Source of the DNA: Pogonophryne albipinna
Taxonomy: Eukaryota > Chordata > Actinopteri > Perciformes > Artedidraconidae
Direction of reading: 5' to 3'
Assembly: GCA_028583405.1 (NCBI GenBank)
Contig: CM053246.1
Span: 24,090,412 to 24,154,411, forward strand
DNA: 64,000 bases
Below are positions 38,401 through 50,800 of the stretch, in pieces (position 1 is the first letter of the stretch; each line of letters opens with the position of its first letter). A model generated the notes under the pieces. It ran no database searches and was not told where the DNA came from. It worked only from the letters and a program-made list of their open reading frames with translations. Made by a program: the position numbers and the translations under genes.

Positions 38401-39198
38401 CAAGTCCAACACGGGTCCAGGGGAGAACCTGAGGAACGCCCTGTGGCACACCGGAGACACCAGCGATCAGGTCAAACTCCTCTGGAAAGACGCTCGCAAT
38501 GTCGGCTGGAAGGACAAGACTTCTTACCGCTGGTTCCTCCAGCACCGACCCGCAGACGGCTACATCAGGTACCGAAAAACAGTAGTACAGGAAAGAAAAC
38601 GTCTTTACTAGAATAGAGATATTTTATCAGTCTGTGCATTCAGTCTGGTGATTCACATTTAGTCTATAGACTTCAAGTCCACATAGTCTTGTTTTTTAAT
38701 AAATACAAATCCATGTGTTGCTAACTTACATTCTCCCTGTCGCAGAGTACGTTTCTACGAGGGTCCTAAGATGGTGGCGGACACAGGCGTCATCATAGAT
38801 GCCACGATGAGAGGAGGTCGACTGGGAGTCTTCTGCTTCTCCCAGGAGAATATCATCTGGGCCAACCTGCGTTATCGCTGTAATGGTGAGATACCTTTTC
38901 CATTATTGTTAATCCAAGTATGCAGCTACGACAAAAATGTATGCCTGAGCATTAGACTCACCTGTGTTTAACAGAAAATAAAGGGCTTGTGGAAATAGGC
39001 AAATATAAATGCCAAATAAAGATATGAAGGCAGTCGTAAATGCCAAAGTAACTCTTCTGATGCCTGTTGAGTATTTACCCTTAAGGTGCTCAGTCTGTAA
39101 ACCAAACAGTGATTCCACCTCATGCTGTTTTCTGTGCAGACACTCTCCCTGAGGACTTCGACACTTACAGAGCCCAGCAGGTCCGGCTGACGGTCTGA
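29407..39198 (+). CDS. comp: Cartilage oligomeric matrix protein (thrombospondin-5)
   Basis: Nineteen coding exons: 29407-29473, 31353-31426, 31790-31841, 32025-32173, 32779-32916, 33391-33468, 34267-34419, 34934-35038, 35281-35388, 35478-35637, 35880-35998, 36514-36566, 36677-36870, 36948-37126, 37239-37287, 37420-37616, 38396-38568, 38746-38885 and 39140-39198. They encode about 748 aa (human 757). COMP is a secreted pentameric matrix glycoprotein of cartilage and tendon. Order: signal peptide; coiled coil ([11 protein letters not shown]...[12 protein letters not shown]) that pentamerises through the Cys pair; four EGF-like domains (DVDEC, DINEC); Ca2+-binding type 3 repeats rich in DxDxDG; and the L-type lectin-like C-terminal domain ([18 protein letters not shown]). 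The lack of a TSPN domain separates it from thbs3/thbs4. The exon 5/6 junction is ambiguous: 32926/33401 also fits in frame, giving QVCSDINEC instead of QVCKDINEC. Confidence 0.95.
37288..37419 (+). other. Stop-free 132-bp intron of comp
   Basis: Intron 15 begins GTAAGAG and ends TTTCCTCCAG. Its length is exactly 44 codons and it contains no stop in the reading frame, so exon 15, the intron and exon 16 form one continuous frame. Removing it restores the conserved [18 protein letters not shown] join, so it is an intron in the main transcript. If retained, it would add 44 residues at the edge of the C-terminal domain. Confidence 0.8.
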
Positions 39199-39511
39199 AG
39201 ACACTGAGCGAGCCCAGGGAATTCTGGGAAACACTTTCCAAAGCACAGCTGGGATCAGAAATAAAACCATCACTTATATACAAAGGCTTGTAAGAAGTCA
39301 ACCAAATATGTTTTAACATAAAGACTGATATATAAACTCCTGACATCAGGGAACAATCTTCGGAGCAGCATCAGGAAGACAAATAGTTTTTAATTGTTTA
39401 GCAAACGGAAATATCTGTCATAAATAATTTTGTGACTAAATATTGTCCTATATTGTATTCAAATTTCAATTTATACTTTGAAAGAACTATTGAAAATATC
39501 TGTCACTGATG

Positions 39512-39517
39512 AATAAA
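39512..39517 (+). terminator. Candidate comp polyadenylation signal
   Basis: AATAAA about 314 bp after the comp stop codon. An earlier AATAAA at 39260-39265 is an alternative. Confidence 0.45.
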
Positions 39518-39677
39518 TGTGGATTTTGGTAAATAATGTGTATTATACATTTTATGCATTATATTTGAATATTAACCAGCAATTATGAAATATCTAATGA
39601 GGAAGGTAGTCTTAAAAGTGTCAACATGTCAAAGTGCAGAAAAAATGTTTTCAAAACTAGTCAATTGTTATTTAAAT

Positions 39678-39680
<3 letters not shown>

Positions 39681-39724
<44 letters not shown>
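39681..39724. repeat. (TA)22 microsatellite
   Basis: A pure TA run directly abutting the left end of the Tc1/mariner element. Tc1/mariner elements insert at TA, so this run is a natural target. A short TA-rich stretch also follows the right end. Confidence 0.9.
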
Positions 39725-39727
<3 letters not shown>

Positions 39728-40078
39728 TGGGGCAAAAAAGTATTTAGTCAGCCACCAATTGTGCAAGTTCTCCCACTTAAAAAGATGAGAGGCCTGTAAT
39801 TTTCATCCTAGGTACACTTCAACTATGAGAGACAGAATGGGGGGAAAGAATCCAGGAGATCACATTGTAGGATTTTTAATGAATTAATTGGTAAATTCCT
39901 CGGTAAAATAAGTATTTGGTCACATACAAACAAACAAGATTTCTGGCTCTCACAGACCTGTAACTTCTTCTTTAAGAGCCTCCTCTGTCCTCCACTTGTT
40001 AACTGTATTAATGGCACTTGTTATCAGTATAAAAGACACCTGTCCACAACCTCAAACAGTCACACTCAAAACTCCACT

Positions 40079-41501
40079 ATGGCCAAGACCAAAGAGCTGT
40101 CAAAGGACACCAGAAACAAAATTGTAGACCTGCACCAGGCTGGGAAGACTGAATCTGCAAAAGGTAAGCAGCTTGGTGTGAAGAAATCAACTGTGGGAGC
40201 AATTATTAGAAAATGGAAGACATACAAGACCACTGATAATCTCCCTCGATCTGGGGCTCCACGCAAGATCTCACCCCGTGGGGTCAAAATGATCACAAGA
40301 ACGGTGAGCAAAAATCCCAGAACCACACGGGGGGACCTAGTCAATGACCTGCAGAGAGCTGGGACCAAAGTAACAAAGGCTACCATCAGTAACACTCTAC
40401 GCCGCCAGGGACTCAAATCCTGCATGTTAAGAACCTTGACAGACACTTGGACTCAAACGCACGACTCAAAAGAAAGTTTGTTGTTCAAAAGGTCTTTACT
40501 TTGGATAAGTATAAAGTTCAAACAAAAATCACTCCTGAGAGGAAAAACGTAGCAAGGCAAACTACAAACTAAATAAACTTGACTATGATCACCAAGTACA
40601 AAATCTCTTGGCGTGACAAGCTGGCTCTCTTAATGGCACAAGGCACAAGACGAACTGGCACAGGACAAAGGGAGACAGGACTATTTATACATGAGGTATG
40701 TGGGAACAGGTGGAAACAATCAGGGGCGGGGCAGACGCTGACGATGGCGGGAAAACACACAAAGGGAGGAAGTAAGGGGACCTGAAATGAGAGACAAGAG
40801 GTAAGTACAAAATAAAACAGGAAGTGCAATGACAAGACTAGACAGGTGAACAAAAAGACTTAACTAAACATAAATCTAACCTGGGCTATGAACTAAACGT
40901 GAAACAATAACATGAACCGGATTAACATGATGACATGAATAATTTAGCAGACATGACGGGATGTTACACTGCAGTGCCAGACGTGTCCCCCTGCTTAAGC
41001 CAGTACATGTACAGGCCCGTCTGAAGTTTGCTAGAGAGCATTTAGATGATCCAGAAGAGGATTGGGAGAATGTCATATGGTCAGATCAAACCAAAATAGA
41101 AACATCATGCTTTGGGGCTGTTTTTCTGCAAAGGGACCAGGACGACTGATCCGTGTAAAGGAAAGAATGAATGGGGCCATGTATCGTGAGATTTTGAGTG
41201 ACAACCTCCTTCCATCAGCAAGGGCATTGAAGATGAAACGTGGCTGGGTCTTTCAGCATGACAATGATCCCAAACACACCGCCCGGGCAACGAAGGAGTG
41301 GCTTCGTAAGAAGCATTTCAAGGTCAAGAGTTGAAAGTCCGTGTTGCCCAGCGACAGCCCCAAAACATCACTGCTCGAGAGGAGATCTGCATGGAGGAAT
41401 TGGCCAAAATACCAGCAACAGTGTGTGAAAACCTTGTGAAGACTTACAGAAAACGTTTGACCTCTGTCATTGCCAACAAAGGGTATATAACAAAGTATTG
41501 A
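40079..41501 (+). pseudogene. Broken Tc1-like transposase
   Basis: The frame starts [20 protein letters not shown] with paired-like helix-turn-helix domains ([50 protein letters not shown]). It is interrupted at 40425 by a solo LTR and resumes near 40974 with RVPLLKPVHVQARLKFA and [12 protein letters not shown], which holds the first catalytic Asp. A deletion near 41100 joins this to [31 protein letters not shown] holds the second Asp. A second deletion near 41330 removes the SPDLNPIENLW block with the third acidic residue. A C-terminal remnant ends [11 protein letters not shown] at 41501. It is non-functional. Confidence 0.92.
40425..40968 (-). mobile_element. Solo LTR inserted in the Tc1 transposase
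   Basis: 544 bp that begins TGTTAAGAACC and ends GATGTTACA (TG...CA), flanked by the 5-bp direct repeat CTGCA (40420-40424 and 40969-40973). Removing it with one repeat restores the transposase frame across LRRQGLKSC and ARRVPLL. Orientation is inferred as minus, because the minus strand starts TGTAACATCCCGTC, a form usual for fish Gypsy-like LTRs. No internal retroelement sequence is left, so it arose by LTR-LTR recombination. Confidence 0.88.
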
Positions 41502-41704
41502 GATGAACTTTTGTTATTGACCAAATTTTCTACCATAATTTGCAAATAAATTCTTTAAAAATCAGACAATGTGATTTTCTTTTCTCATTTTGTCTCTCAT
41601 AGTTGAGGTATACCTAGGATGAACATTACAGGCCTCTCTCATCTTTTTAAATGGGAGAACTTGCACAATTGGGGGCTGACTAAATACTTTTTTGCCCCAC
41701 TGTA

Positions 41705-44700
41705 TGTATATATATATGTATATATTTTGTGTCATGTAAAGCAGCTTTAAATATCTAGAAATAACATGTTAATGGCTTTACTGCAGAAGAAGTCAAACAT
41801 TTTGTTTTAAGTAAAAGACGTGACGTTTTTTCAAACTCAACAGCTTTTAGTGGAAATCAACATTCTGAACATTTCACAAGCATGCACATATCCAAAATAA
41901 TCTTTTAAATTTTGCATTTGGAAATACAGATTACAAAATAGAAACAATAGCAAAGACAATATACAACAGGATCGAACACCATGCACGTCCACAGCAAACA
42001 CGCTGTGACGTTGTAAAATGACATCGGGCCGCTTTTTTAAATCAGCATTTTCTGAAAATCAAGACTATTTGCAGAGAAACATCGGTCTTCCACATTCAAT
42101 TTAATTGACATTTTCTTTCATCTTATAAACAAATGGTCACATAAGGAGAATCACATGGCAACGAAGAAATTACTACAGATCTTTTACTACGACGCACAGG
42201 ACAACAGTGGTTTATGCTATTATCACTAGAAGCTTTAAGTGGAATTTAAACTATGTTTTTCCAGAGACAGTTGTAGAGTCATTTAGAAAACCCTGTGTTA
42301 TTAAAGGGACATTTTATTCAGACCTAAAACACTCTGGGAACAAGCAATAAAGACAGAGCAGCAACTCTTTCTTTTTCACGTGGGATCAATGATACGCCTT
42401 TTAACACAGGACTCCTGTTTAAGACTGCTCTGCTTCTTCAGTTTGGGACAAAATATCAGCTTCACTGCTTTTCAACACAACATACGCTGCGCTAACAAGT
42501 AACTCAAGAAGTCAGTGGAGGCTCAGACCATAACAAGCAGATGAGTAAACACTGCATAACTTGGAAAATATAAATTCATTTTGAGGTGATTTGTTCATCT
42601 CGAGACGGAAACGGAATTTCGTTCAGTAGCCATAAAAGTGTTTCAGTGTTTAGCTTCAGATGCCTTTTTTGTGAAATTACCTCAATGTCTCAAAATGCTA
42701 ATTCATGCTCTACACGTGAGAATGTTTCACCACCAAGAAAGGATCACGCAAAGATATCCAAGTCTGCCGAACAAAGTTTACTGTCTTTTTTATTTCTTGA
42801 ATTTAATTGAATTAGCTGCCTAGCTTGAGTTAAATTATTTGTGTAAAATGTTGTGGCTCTTAGCTGACTCTATCGACAACAAACCAAAGACAATTAAAAA
42901 AGGAATCTAATTATTGTTTACACTATATGTTATTTTCTATCTCTGATGAGCTACAACAGAAGTGCAGACCAGTTGGAGTTCATCAACTTTTCAGTGGTAC
43001 AACATTTTCTACCTCCACATATTTTGCAGGTAGATGTTTTTCTGCAGCATTTTACATTAAATGAAGGATGGTGTACTGGAGCAGAGTTGTTTGAAACATT
43101 TTCCTTTTGATTATATCTCATTGTTCTCATGTGACCTGAACCCTAGAGTTACAGTGTGCTCTAGTGTTGTGTAGTTAAGATGCAGAGACTGCTTCACATG
43201 AGTATATTTCAGGTTGCAACTATCATCTATTTCTCTGTTAGAACCATGACTCGCTCAATGTGGGGGGGGGGGGGAATGACCAACAAAGAAATACATTCGG
43301 AGTGCCGTTCTGTTCCAACACGAGAGCGCAAGCTGCACTGGAGTAAGCCCTTTCTAGTTTTGCATCCCCTAAAATCTTCACAGATAAAAAAAAAAAACAA
43401 GACAAAACATATTTTACAAAGGAAAATACAGTATTCATCTTCTTCTTTGACATGAAAATACCTCCAGAGTTTACATCCGGAGTGAAACAGTCAGCATTCA
43501 CATCGGGCAGAACAGTCCCTGCTCAAGAGCCAGGAAGTTACAAATAAAGTGCGAAGCAACTAGTTGACCAAACATTGCACAAAAACAAACAAAAACGCTT
43601 CACACAGTCCCACAGCTGACATGATAGGCAACAACAATAACTCAGCATAGCCAGATGTAACTCCTGTACATAACTTGGGAGAAGAATCAGCTCCATGTGT
43701 CTATCATGTCAGTCGACTGCGTAACGCACAAGCTTCAGAAGATTCAAGTCCACGTATGCAAACAATCAGTGCACGTGCCAATCTGCAAAACACAACCTGA
43801 TTCCATTGTTTTAAGAAAGCCAAAGGGTTGTGCTGAAGAAGAGGAGAGGGCCTGCGTTTTTTTTTACACTCGTACATTGTGAGATGCTACAGTGAGAAGA
43901 GAGTGATTCCTTAGAAAAGAAGAGAAGGTGGCGACTGGTGAAAAACTCCAAGCAGAATTTGGCAAACAGGCTAAAATTAGGACGCTGCCACAGGTAATAC
44001 ATTCTTATCATACTTGAAGTAGCATTATACAGAGATGGAGGTAACAGAGCCACAGGAGAAACCCATACATGCATTGCTTTAGACTTTGTGATAGCGTTAT
44101 GTTACACAAATCAAACCTGCAGAGCTATAGAAGGCCTTCGTTAAGAGGTTTTGACTGTCAGTTTAGACATGCATTTTGTTTCAGCTATAGCATATGTACA
44201 AGATCAGTGTGGATGACTAGTATTCAGCAGGATGACAGGAAGGAAGTGACGGGGGAGGGGGGCTCAAATCACTGTTGTATTACTGTTAATTGCTGCATTA
44301 ATAGCAATGCAACACTGGAGTTTGGGCTCTAACACATATGTTGTTTTAGGGATAACACATTTGGAAACATGTAATATGTAGAGAATGAGTTGTATACATT
44401 TGTTTTAGTGGCTTAAAGGAAAAATCCAACAGATTATGGGAAAGTGTTGTGCATTTCTGGGCCTTTTTCTTTCTCTGATGTGACAGGCCTGGTAACAAAT
44501 GTCCGGATATTTTCAGGAAATAAAGTGAAATGTTTGATTAATTTTAAACATTGAAAGTAAGGTCCAGCATCAGTTCAGTGTAGGATTAAAGAGAAAGGGT
44601 TTCTTTCTTCTGCAGCAACTTTGCACTGATGTTTAACAGTCACACAGGAAGAGATGCAGGTGGAGGGATACATATGGAGGAAGATAGGTTTGAAAAAAAA

Positions 44701-47700
44701 CGTTTAAAGTAAAGCTGGATTTAGGTTTCTTGTTGCTCTGGTGTAGGAATATATTTGTAGTTCAGTGTACGATTTCACTCGTTGATTGTCATAGCACTAC
44801 TGCAACACTCATTTTCTTAACACAAAGCCCCGATGTTGAGCTAAACCTTCAGTTACAAATGTGTCCACTGACTGAAAAGAAGACGACTAGAATGGCCATT
44901 TGTTGTTTTGCATTCATATTAAATTCAATACAATAAATACAAATTATACATAGGGGCTCTGTAACATAGAGAAAGAATGGCTAAGTGGACAGTGGATGAA
45001 CTGTAAAGGGCCTTGCTAGAAAACAAAATAAATGTGTGCAGTATTATTGAAAAGGAGAATATTAAGCCTTTTCTTCAAATGGCTCAAAGCTGTCCTCCAA
45101 TCTACTATCTCTGCCAACATTAGTCACATTTAGGAGAAAACAGCCGGATACGAACACAACAGATCTTTCTTTATCTCTATATATTTGCGGTGTAATTTTC
45201 CTTTTTTTGCCTGCTTTCCCACACCATTTCAGAAGAATAAATCCAGCTCAAGTCCAGAAATAAACAATAAAACATTAAAGATGGATTTTTCCTTTAAAGG
45301 TCTTTTTTTTGTTGTCTCATTTGCATAGGAATCACAAATCTGAAGAAGGCAAACAAAACATTGGATGCAGGGAAACAGCAGACGATTAACACTTTGACTG
45401 AATCAATTGAACATCAGTAGATAGAGTTGTGCAGTAAACCAAACGTGATTCCTTTTGGGGAGGGGGGAGGGGGTTGGAAAACCTTCCCACAGCGCTTTAG
45501 GCGAGTCAATGATTAGCACGTCTGTACATGAACATTACAATATACCAAACATCCCACACACTTACACACACCTCCCAGGGAAACTCTGACAAAAGGCCAA
45601 GGCAGATTAGAATTTGACACAATTTGTTCAACACATTTTGGCAAAGTCATGGATGTAGTCAGAGATGATATCAATATGTACATGTTCAGATGACACTTGA
45701 CATGAAATGTGTAAACATTTTTCCGGTAAACAGTTTTAGACTCGACTACATCCCTGGTTGTTTTTGCCGTTTCTAACACTGAATGGAGCTGGGCCGATGT
45801 CGGTGCTTTCTGAAATGTTGCATACAATACTGAATATATAAATACACTCATATTCTTTCTTAAACAGGCCCGGTATGTACTTCATCCAGTTTACAACATG
45901 GGAGTAATCACAGATGCTCTACAATGAAAATATCCTCATATTTAGAAATTAAAATTTGCATCATACGAAAACAACCAGTCAGAAAAGGGTGTCAAACTCA
46001 TTTCATCGCGGGCCACATTAGCATTATGGTTGCACTCAGAGGGCCGGTTGTAACTTTAAGACTATATATAAATGTAATATATATTATATATGTAATGTAT
46101 TATATTACATGATTGCCTCTACATTGGATTATTATCACATAATAATAATAACTTCATAATTAACTACGTCTGAAAGCAGAAGTCAAGGGCAAATCATTGA
46201 AAGTCTCTTCAGCGCGCAGGTCCCAAATTGAGATGCATTGTGGGACATGTAGTTTATGGACAACGTGCTTCTGTAAAGCGGCATGTAACCGTATAATAAA
46301 CGTATTATATTCTTTGCAAAATAAGACGCAGGCCGGATTTGTCCCGTGGGCCTTGAGTTTGACAGCCCTGATTTAGAGCAGTTGATACTGTTAAATATCC
46401 AACGATGGACAAATAAATCCTAAACTCGGCATGGTACGGTTGTTATTGACGACCTCTATGGCAAAGGTCATTAGCGTTTTTGTTAGAGCTTCCCTGTCAA
46501 GGAGCAAAAAGCCTCCCCATAATTGCGCTCCTTCTCAAACACTTTAAACCCATCCTTTGATTACTTTAGTGTTTTCGCCCCACTTTAAAAAACATCAACA
46601 ATTTGGCTATAAACTGTACCGATACAAAATACAGTACATTGATTTGTCAAACCTTACACAACATAATCACAAATATCACTGACCAAAAGTTGAGTTCCTC
46701 TCAAATACAAGAAAATGTTACAATAAGTTACGAAAATACGTTATCACATCAGACACTTAAGTAGAACAGTAGAATACTCATGTAAGGCAAAATCAGGTGA
46801 TTTCACAGTGACGACTTAAAAAGATTTAAGATTTTACTGTTTAAAAACAGACTGCTTTCTTCACTGAGAAGACGCTCAGTCTGGATATATATATATATAT
46901 TGGCTTTTCACTGGCAGAAAATTAATTTGGATGTGTTTTCTTGCTTTCTAGTTAAATAGAAATACCTGATGATTTTCTCAGAAAAAGTTAATTCAAGTGG
47001 CGTTAAACCAACCCTTTTCTGGAGCACGCAGCATTTTGTGGAGCTGTGCTAAAACTATGATATTCAGATTGGACCGTTGGGCTGCAGCATGGCAACGTCT
47101 ACAAGTCCTACATCAGAGAATGGCACATCGAACACCAAAGAGCAACTATGGGGAGGTTTTGCACTCCTTCATTAACCAAGTAGCTTAACAAACACATATA
47201 CAAATATGTTAGTAATTAATAAATAGACACAAAGTACATCAGTGCAATTTTACACTATGCGTACAGAGAGCATTTTGGCATCAAATTTAAATATGAAACG
47301 GAATATAAAATCTTTAACTAAATAAATAAATAACATGAAACTACATAAAGCATCAAAACATACAGTACATGATGAAAAAAACATTTGGTTGTCAAAAATA
47401 AAGCTTTGAGTGTGAAATAGAAAGCCGTCGCGGCACGATGGGACAAGGCTGTGGTTTGTTTTTCTTCTTCTTTTGTTTTTTTAATATAGCCGCTACAACA
47501 GGTAGGGTTGAACCCAACGTCCAAGCAGCTTCCTGCTACGAGCAAATATCACAAAACAAAAGTGGATATGAAAAGAAAAAAAGTCAAATGTGCTATTTTT
47601 GGAATATATGTGGCATGTAATGGTACACTGTAAACACAGCAGGCTAGCGAAAGCGCTGAGCAACGAATATCATTCAAAACGACAGCGAGGCCATTCCCCG

Positions 47701-47887
47701 GCAAGCCACTGGATGTCTTTTTTCCTGTTGTCTTTTGGTGGCGCATCGTTTCAAAGGGAGTCGAGGGCGAGGTCGGACAGCTGGACGGCCATGCAACGAG
47801 GGAGAGGGTTCATCCGACCCTTTGGTTCTCTCATTCACAAGTTAGTGTGTTTTTTTTCTTCTCCTTGTTCTCGACCAGCTTCTCACG
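41705..47887. other. Convergent region between comp and crtc1, possible crtc1 3' UTR
   Basis: About 6 kb with no coding exon recognised. Because crtc1 reads leftward, its 3' UTR must occupy at least the right part. Minus-strand AATAAA occurs near 42311 and 42785, which would imply a very long UTR; the true end is unknown. A G14 run lies at about 43261-43274. A hAT fragment is at 45980-46370. Confidence 0.4.
45980..46370. mobile_element. Short non-autonomous hAT-like element
   Basis: The left part has GGGTGTCAAACTCATTTC followed by GCGGGCCACATTAGC. The right end is GGCCTTGAGTTTGACAGCCCTG, inverted relative to the left. These match the ends of the 11308-11871 element. No target duplication is readable, so the left boundary is approximate. 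Confidence 0.6.
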
Positions 47888-50800
47888 TTACAGCCTGTCC
47901 ATCCTGAACGTGTCCTCGGTGGCGGGGTCGGTGAGCACCATGTCGGGGTCGTTGAGCATGTGCAGTCCGTCCAGGGTGAGCGGGTCGATCTTCAGCTCGT
48001 CCAATGGGAACTGAGAGTCTGCGTCGAAGCTGACGTCCCCGACGCCCGCCAGAGAGTTGGTCAGCTCTTTGGAGAGGCTGGGCGGAGACTCGCCTGTGAC
48101 TGAGACACGTGACGTCAGAGGAACAAGTGGGAACTGACATCCCAAACAAACAGGCAGGCACCCTTTAAACTCGCTCTAAGTTTGACAGTGAGGAACACAA
48201 GCAGGTGAGTCCACCAATATCAATTAATAAACTACCTGGCAACTAAAATAACAAAATAAGTTGTTTAAACTTGCATTCAAATATAAATAAATTCCTACAT
48301 ATTTTGTATTTAAAGTGCAACTACAGCAACACAGTATCATTTAGCATTAGGTCAGTGAACCTGTAGTTGCTTGTGTTAAAACAGTAAAGGCTAATTTGAT
48401 CCTGGGGAAGCAAGTCAAACGTAATACTTCTCATGATACTCGTCATACAGTACAGTTCTCTGTAATTTAACCATGATTGTGTTCCATAGAAGAGAATAAA
48501 GGGTGTTAAACGTGACCGGGGCAAAACACTAAGAGTTTTTTTGCACACATGTACAATAAGGTGTATCTGATGGACAGGTGGTGTTGCTACCTGTGAGGAT
48601 GATGTTGGGGATGTTGCCGTGGTTACTGTAGCCGAGCTGCTGCGAGTCCTGTAAGCTGCTCCCGGTGAGGCCCATCATGGCCGCCTGCGTGTAGTTGAGG
48701 GTGGAGCACTGGTTGTAAAGGCTGTTGGAGTTGATGGGGTTCTCGATCATGTTGAACTGCTCCAGCTTTAGCACAGAAAGATAAAGTCAGGTACAGAGGG
48801 GGGAACACTTTTCTGTCATTGTTGCTTTTCGTTGCTTTTGTCACCTGGTGAGAGAGGGCATTGGTCTGCCTTAATGTCAACTGCTGATCGTAGAAGGAGT
48901 CGCCAAATATACTGCCTACCATGGGAATGTGCTGGAGAAAGAGAAGTGAGTCCCACAAATCAGAACAAATGTCAAGAACGCAGCTACATATAAAAGTCTG
49001 TAATTAAATGAGCCAGAAAGCAAGTTATCTGGGCACACAGGTAGACAGTTCAGCGATGGAAAAACACAAGCAAACACACAACAGTCAGTCTGAGCAGCGC
49101 CCGAAGAAGCAAATGGGTTTCATGACCAGGGCTGTCGTGGTTATGAGACAAAAGAGGAGGTTGATGAACCAATTTAAAAAAAGTGATTCTCCTAAACACC
49201 TAATAACTTTAAATGAAAAAACATGAAATGGAAATATGAAAGTGTGGCTGTTTTCCCCATCGCTCAGGACAGGACACACAACAGTGCTGTTTAAACCGCA
49301 GCAGCCCTGTTCACTGTAACACAAACGCAATCAACCTGCTAAAAAGGGAAGTTCTAGTATTCCTCCACCGAAGTGATATCCTGACACGTTTGTCCTTTAC
49401 AATTATCGGTCAGCGTAGCACTTAGATCTCACTCTGGCTGTTTTCCAAAGTGGCAACAGCAGCTTTCCAAATGAAGATGTATTTAAGAAACAGTTTTACC
49501 AAACTGCAAATCGTATTTACAGAAGATGAACTTTCAGGCTGAAACAACTACCTGCATCATTGGATCACCTCTCTTTTCATTATTTTGGCCTTTATTTCAT
49601 CTTTTGACATCAGTCAAATTCGAACACAGTGTGTTGATGATTTCTGTAACTATGATATTTTTTGTCAAGTTGCAGTAGATCAAAAGTAAGACAGTCTTTC
49701 CTAAATCTCTACATTGTTGATGGTGGGAAAATATTAATTTATTTAGGTAGTAAAGGTTGACAAAGTGTAACAACACTGGCCAGACAGTCAAATACTGGAA
49801 TGTCCCTTGGAAATGTTCTTGCAATGAGGAAAGCACTAAAACAAATCTGAACCAAAGGGCTTTACAACTTAATTCGATAGTAAAAGCCCCCCACAAAGAA
49901 ATCCTTCCAGTCCACTGAAGAAGTCAATATGGAGGCAAACAGTGATTACATTTAAAATATTTTAAAATCAGCTTGGCAAATGTTTTAAGGAGGGAAATAA
50001 ATCCAACACAATCGATACATTGATACACACGCTGCGTTTTGTGGGAGTGAAATGGAATTCAATCATAACTTGTTTAGTTAACAAACAACCTCCCAAGGGT
50101 ATCATTAATCAAATGATCTGCTATTCAACAATTAAATTATATATTTTAGTTTTAACATTGCCATTGATAACTTCATTTCATTTTCTTTACTTGATGTGAG
50201 TAATTGCTTTACTTGATGTGGCCTTGCACCTTGAAAAGCACTAAACACAGAAAGTGTATTATTAAAACACATGCAAGCTGTCTTTGCCTTTCTGCCAAAT
50301 GTTTTACTGAAGTCAGGATAAGCTCAGATGACTTTCTCCCAGTGGAGAGAGTGATATGTTTTGTTTGTGTGTATGTATATAACAGATGTAAACTGAATTT
50401 AGCTCTTTGATCCGATAGACTCACAATAGACCAACGGCTCATTTTACCATTAAAGGGAAGCATTGCCTTTCAACCAGCTCTGGATCGTTCCAATGAGGTT
50501 GGTTTGAGCCAATAAACAATGTTTGGCTTTCTTTCCATGTTATTATCTGGAGGGCTCTGGGCTCCAGTGACAAGCAGTGAAATCTAAACATCTCTCACTT
50601 GCACATTGCAATGGTAAAGTCCGGTTTAAATTCAGCAAATGTTCCCTTCAAGTCTGACTGCTGATAAAGGATCATAGTACGATTTAAAAAAAAAGTCAAG
50701 AGCATTATTGTTGGTCTATTTGTTTATTCGTAAGGAGTAACAAAACGAGACAAAAAACCTGAGACCCATCATAACTGCAGCTCATCCTGAGAGAAGTGTC

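Larger units (their letters stand above)
39725..41702 (+). mobile_element. Tc1/mariner transposon, decayed
   Basis: Ends are perfect inverted copies of CAGTGGGGCAAAAAAGTATT, flanked by TA on each side. The inverted repeats extend with mismatches to about 200 bp (39725-39925 and 41505-41702). Inside is a broken transposase and a 544-bp solo LTR. This CAGTGGGGCAAAAAAGT family is very common in fish genomes. Confidence 0.95.

Noticed and set aside
29407..39198. Identification as thbs3 or thbs4 rather than comp
   Set aside because: The type 3 repeats resemble all three, but exon 1 leads straight into the pentamerising coiled coil with no TSPN domain, and crtc1 is the neighbour, as for human COMP.
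40079..41501. Functional Tc1 transposase
   Set aside because: It is split by a solo LTR and has two internal deletions, one removing the third catalytic residue block.
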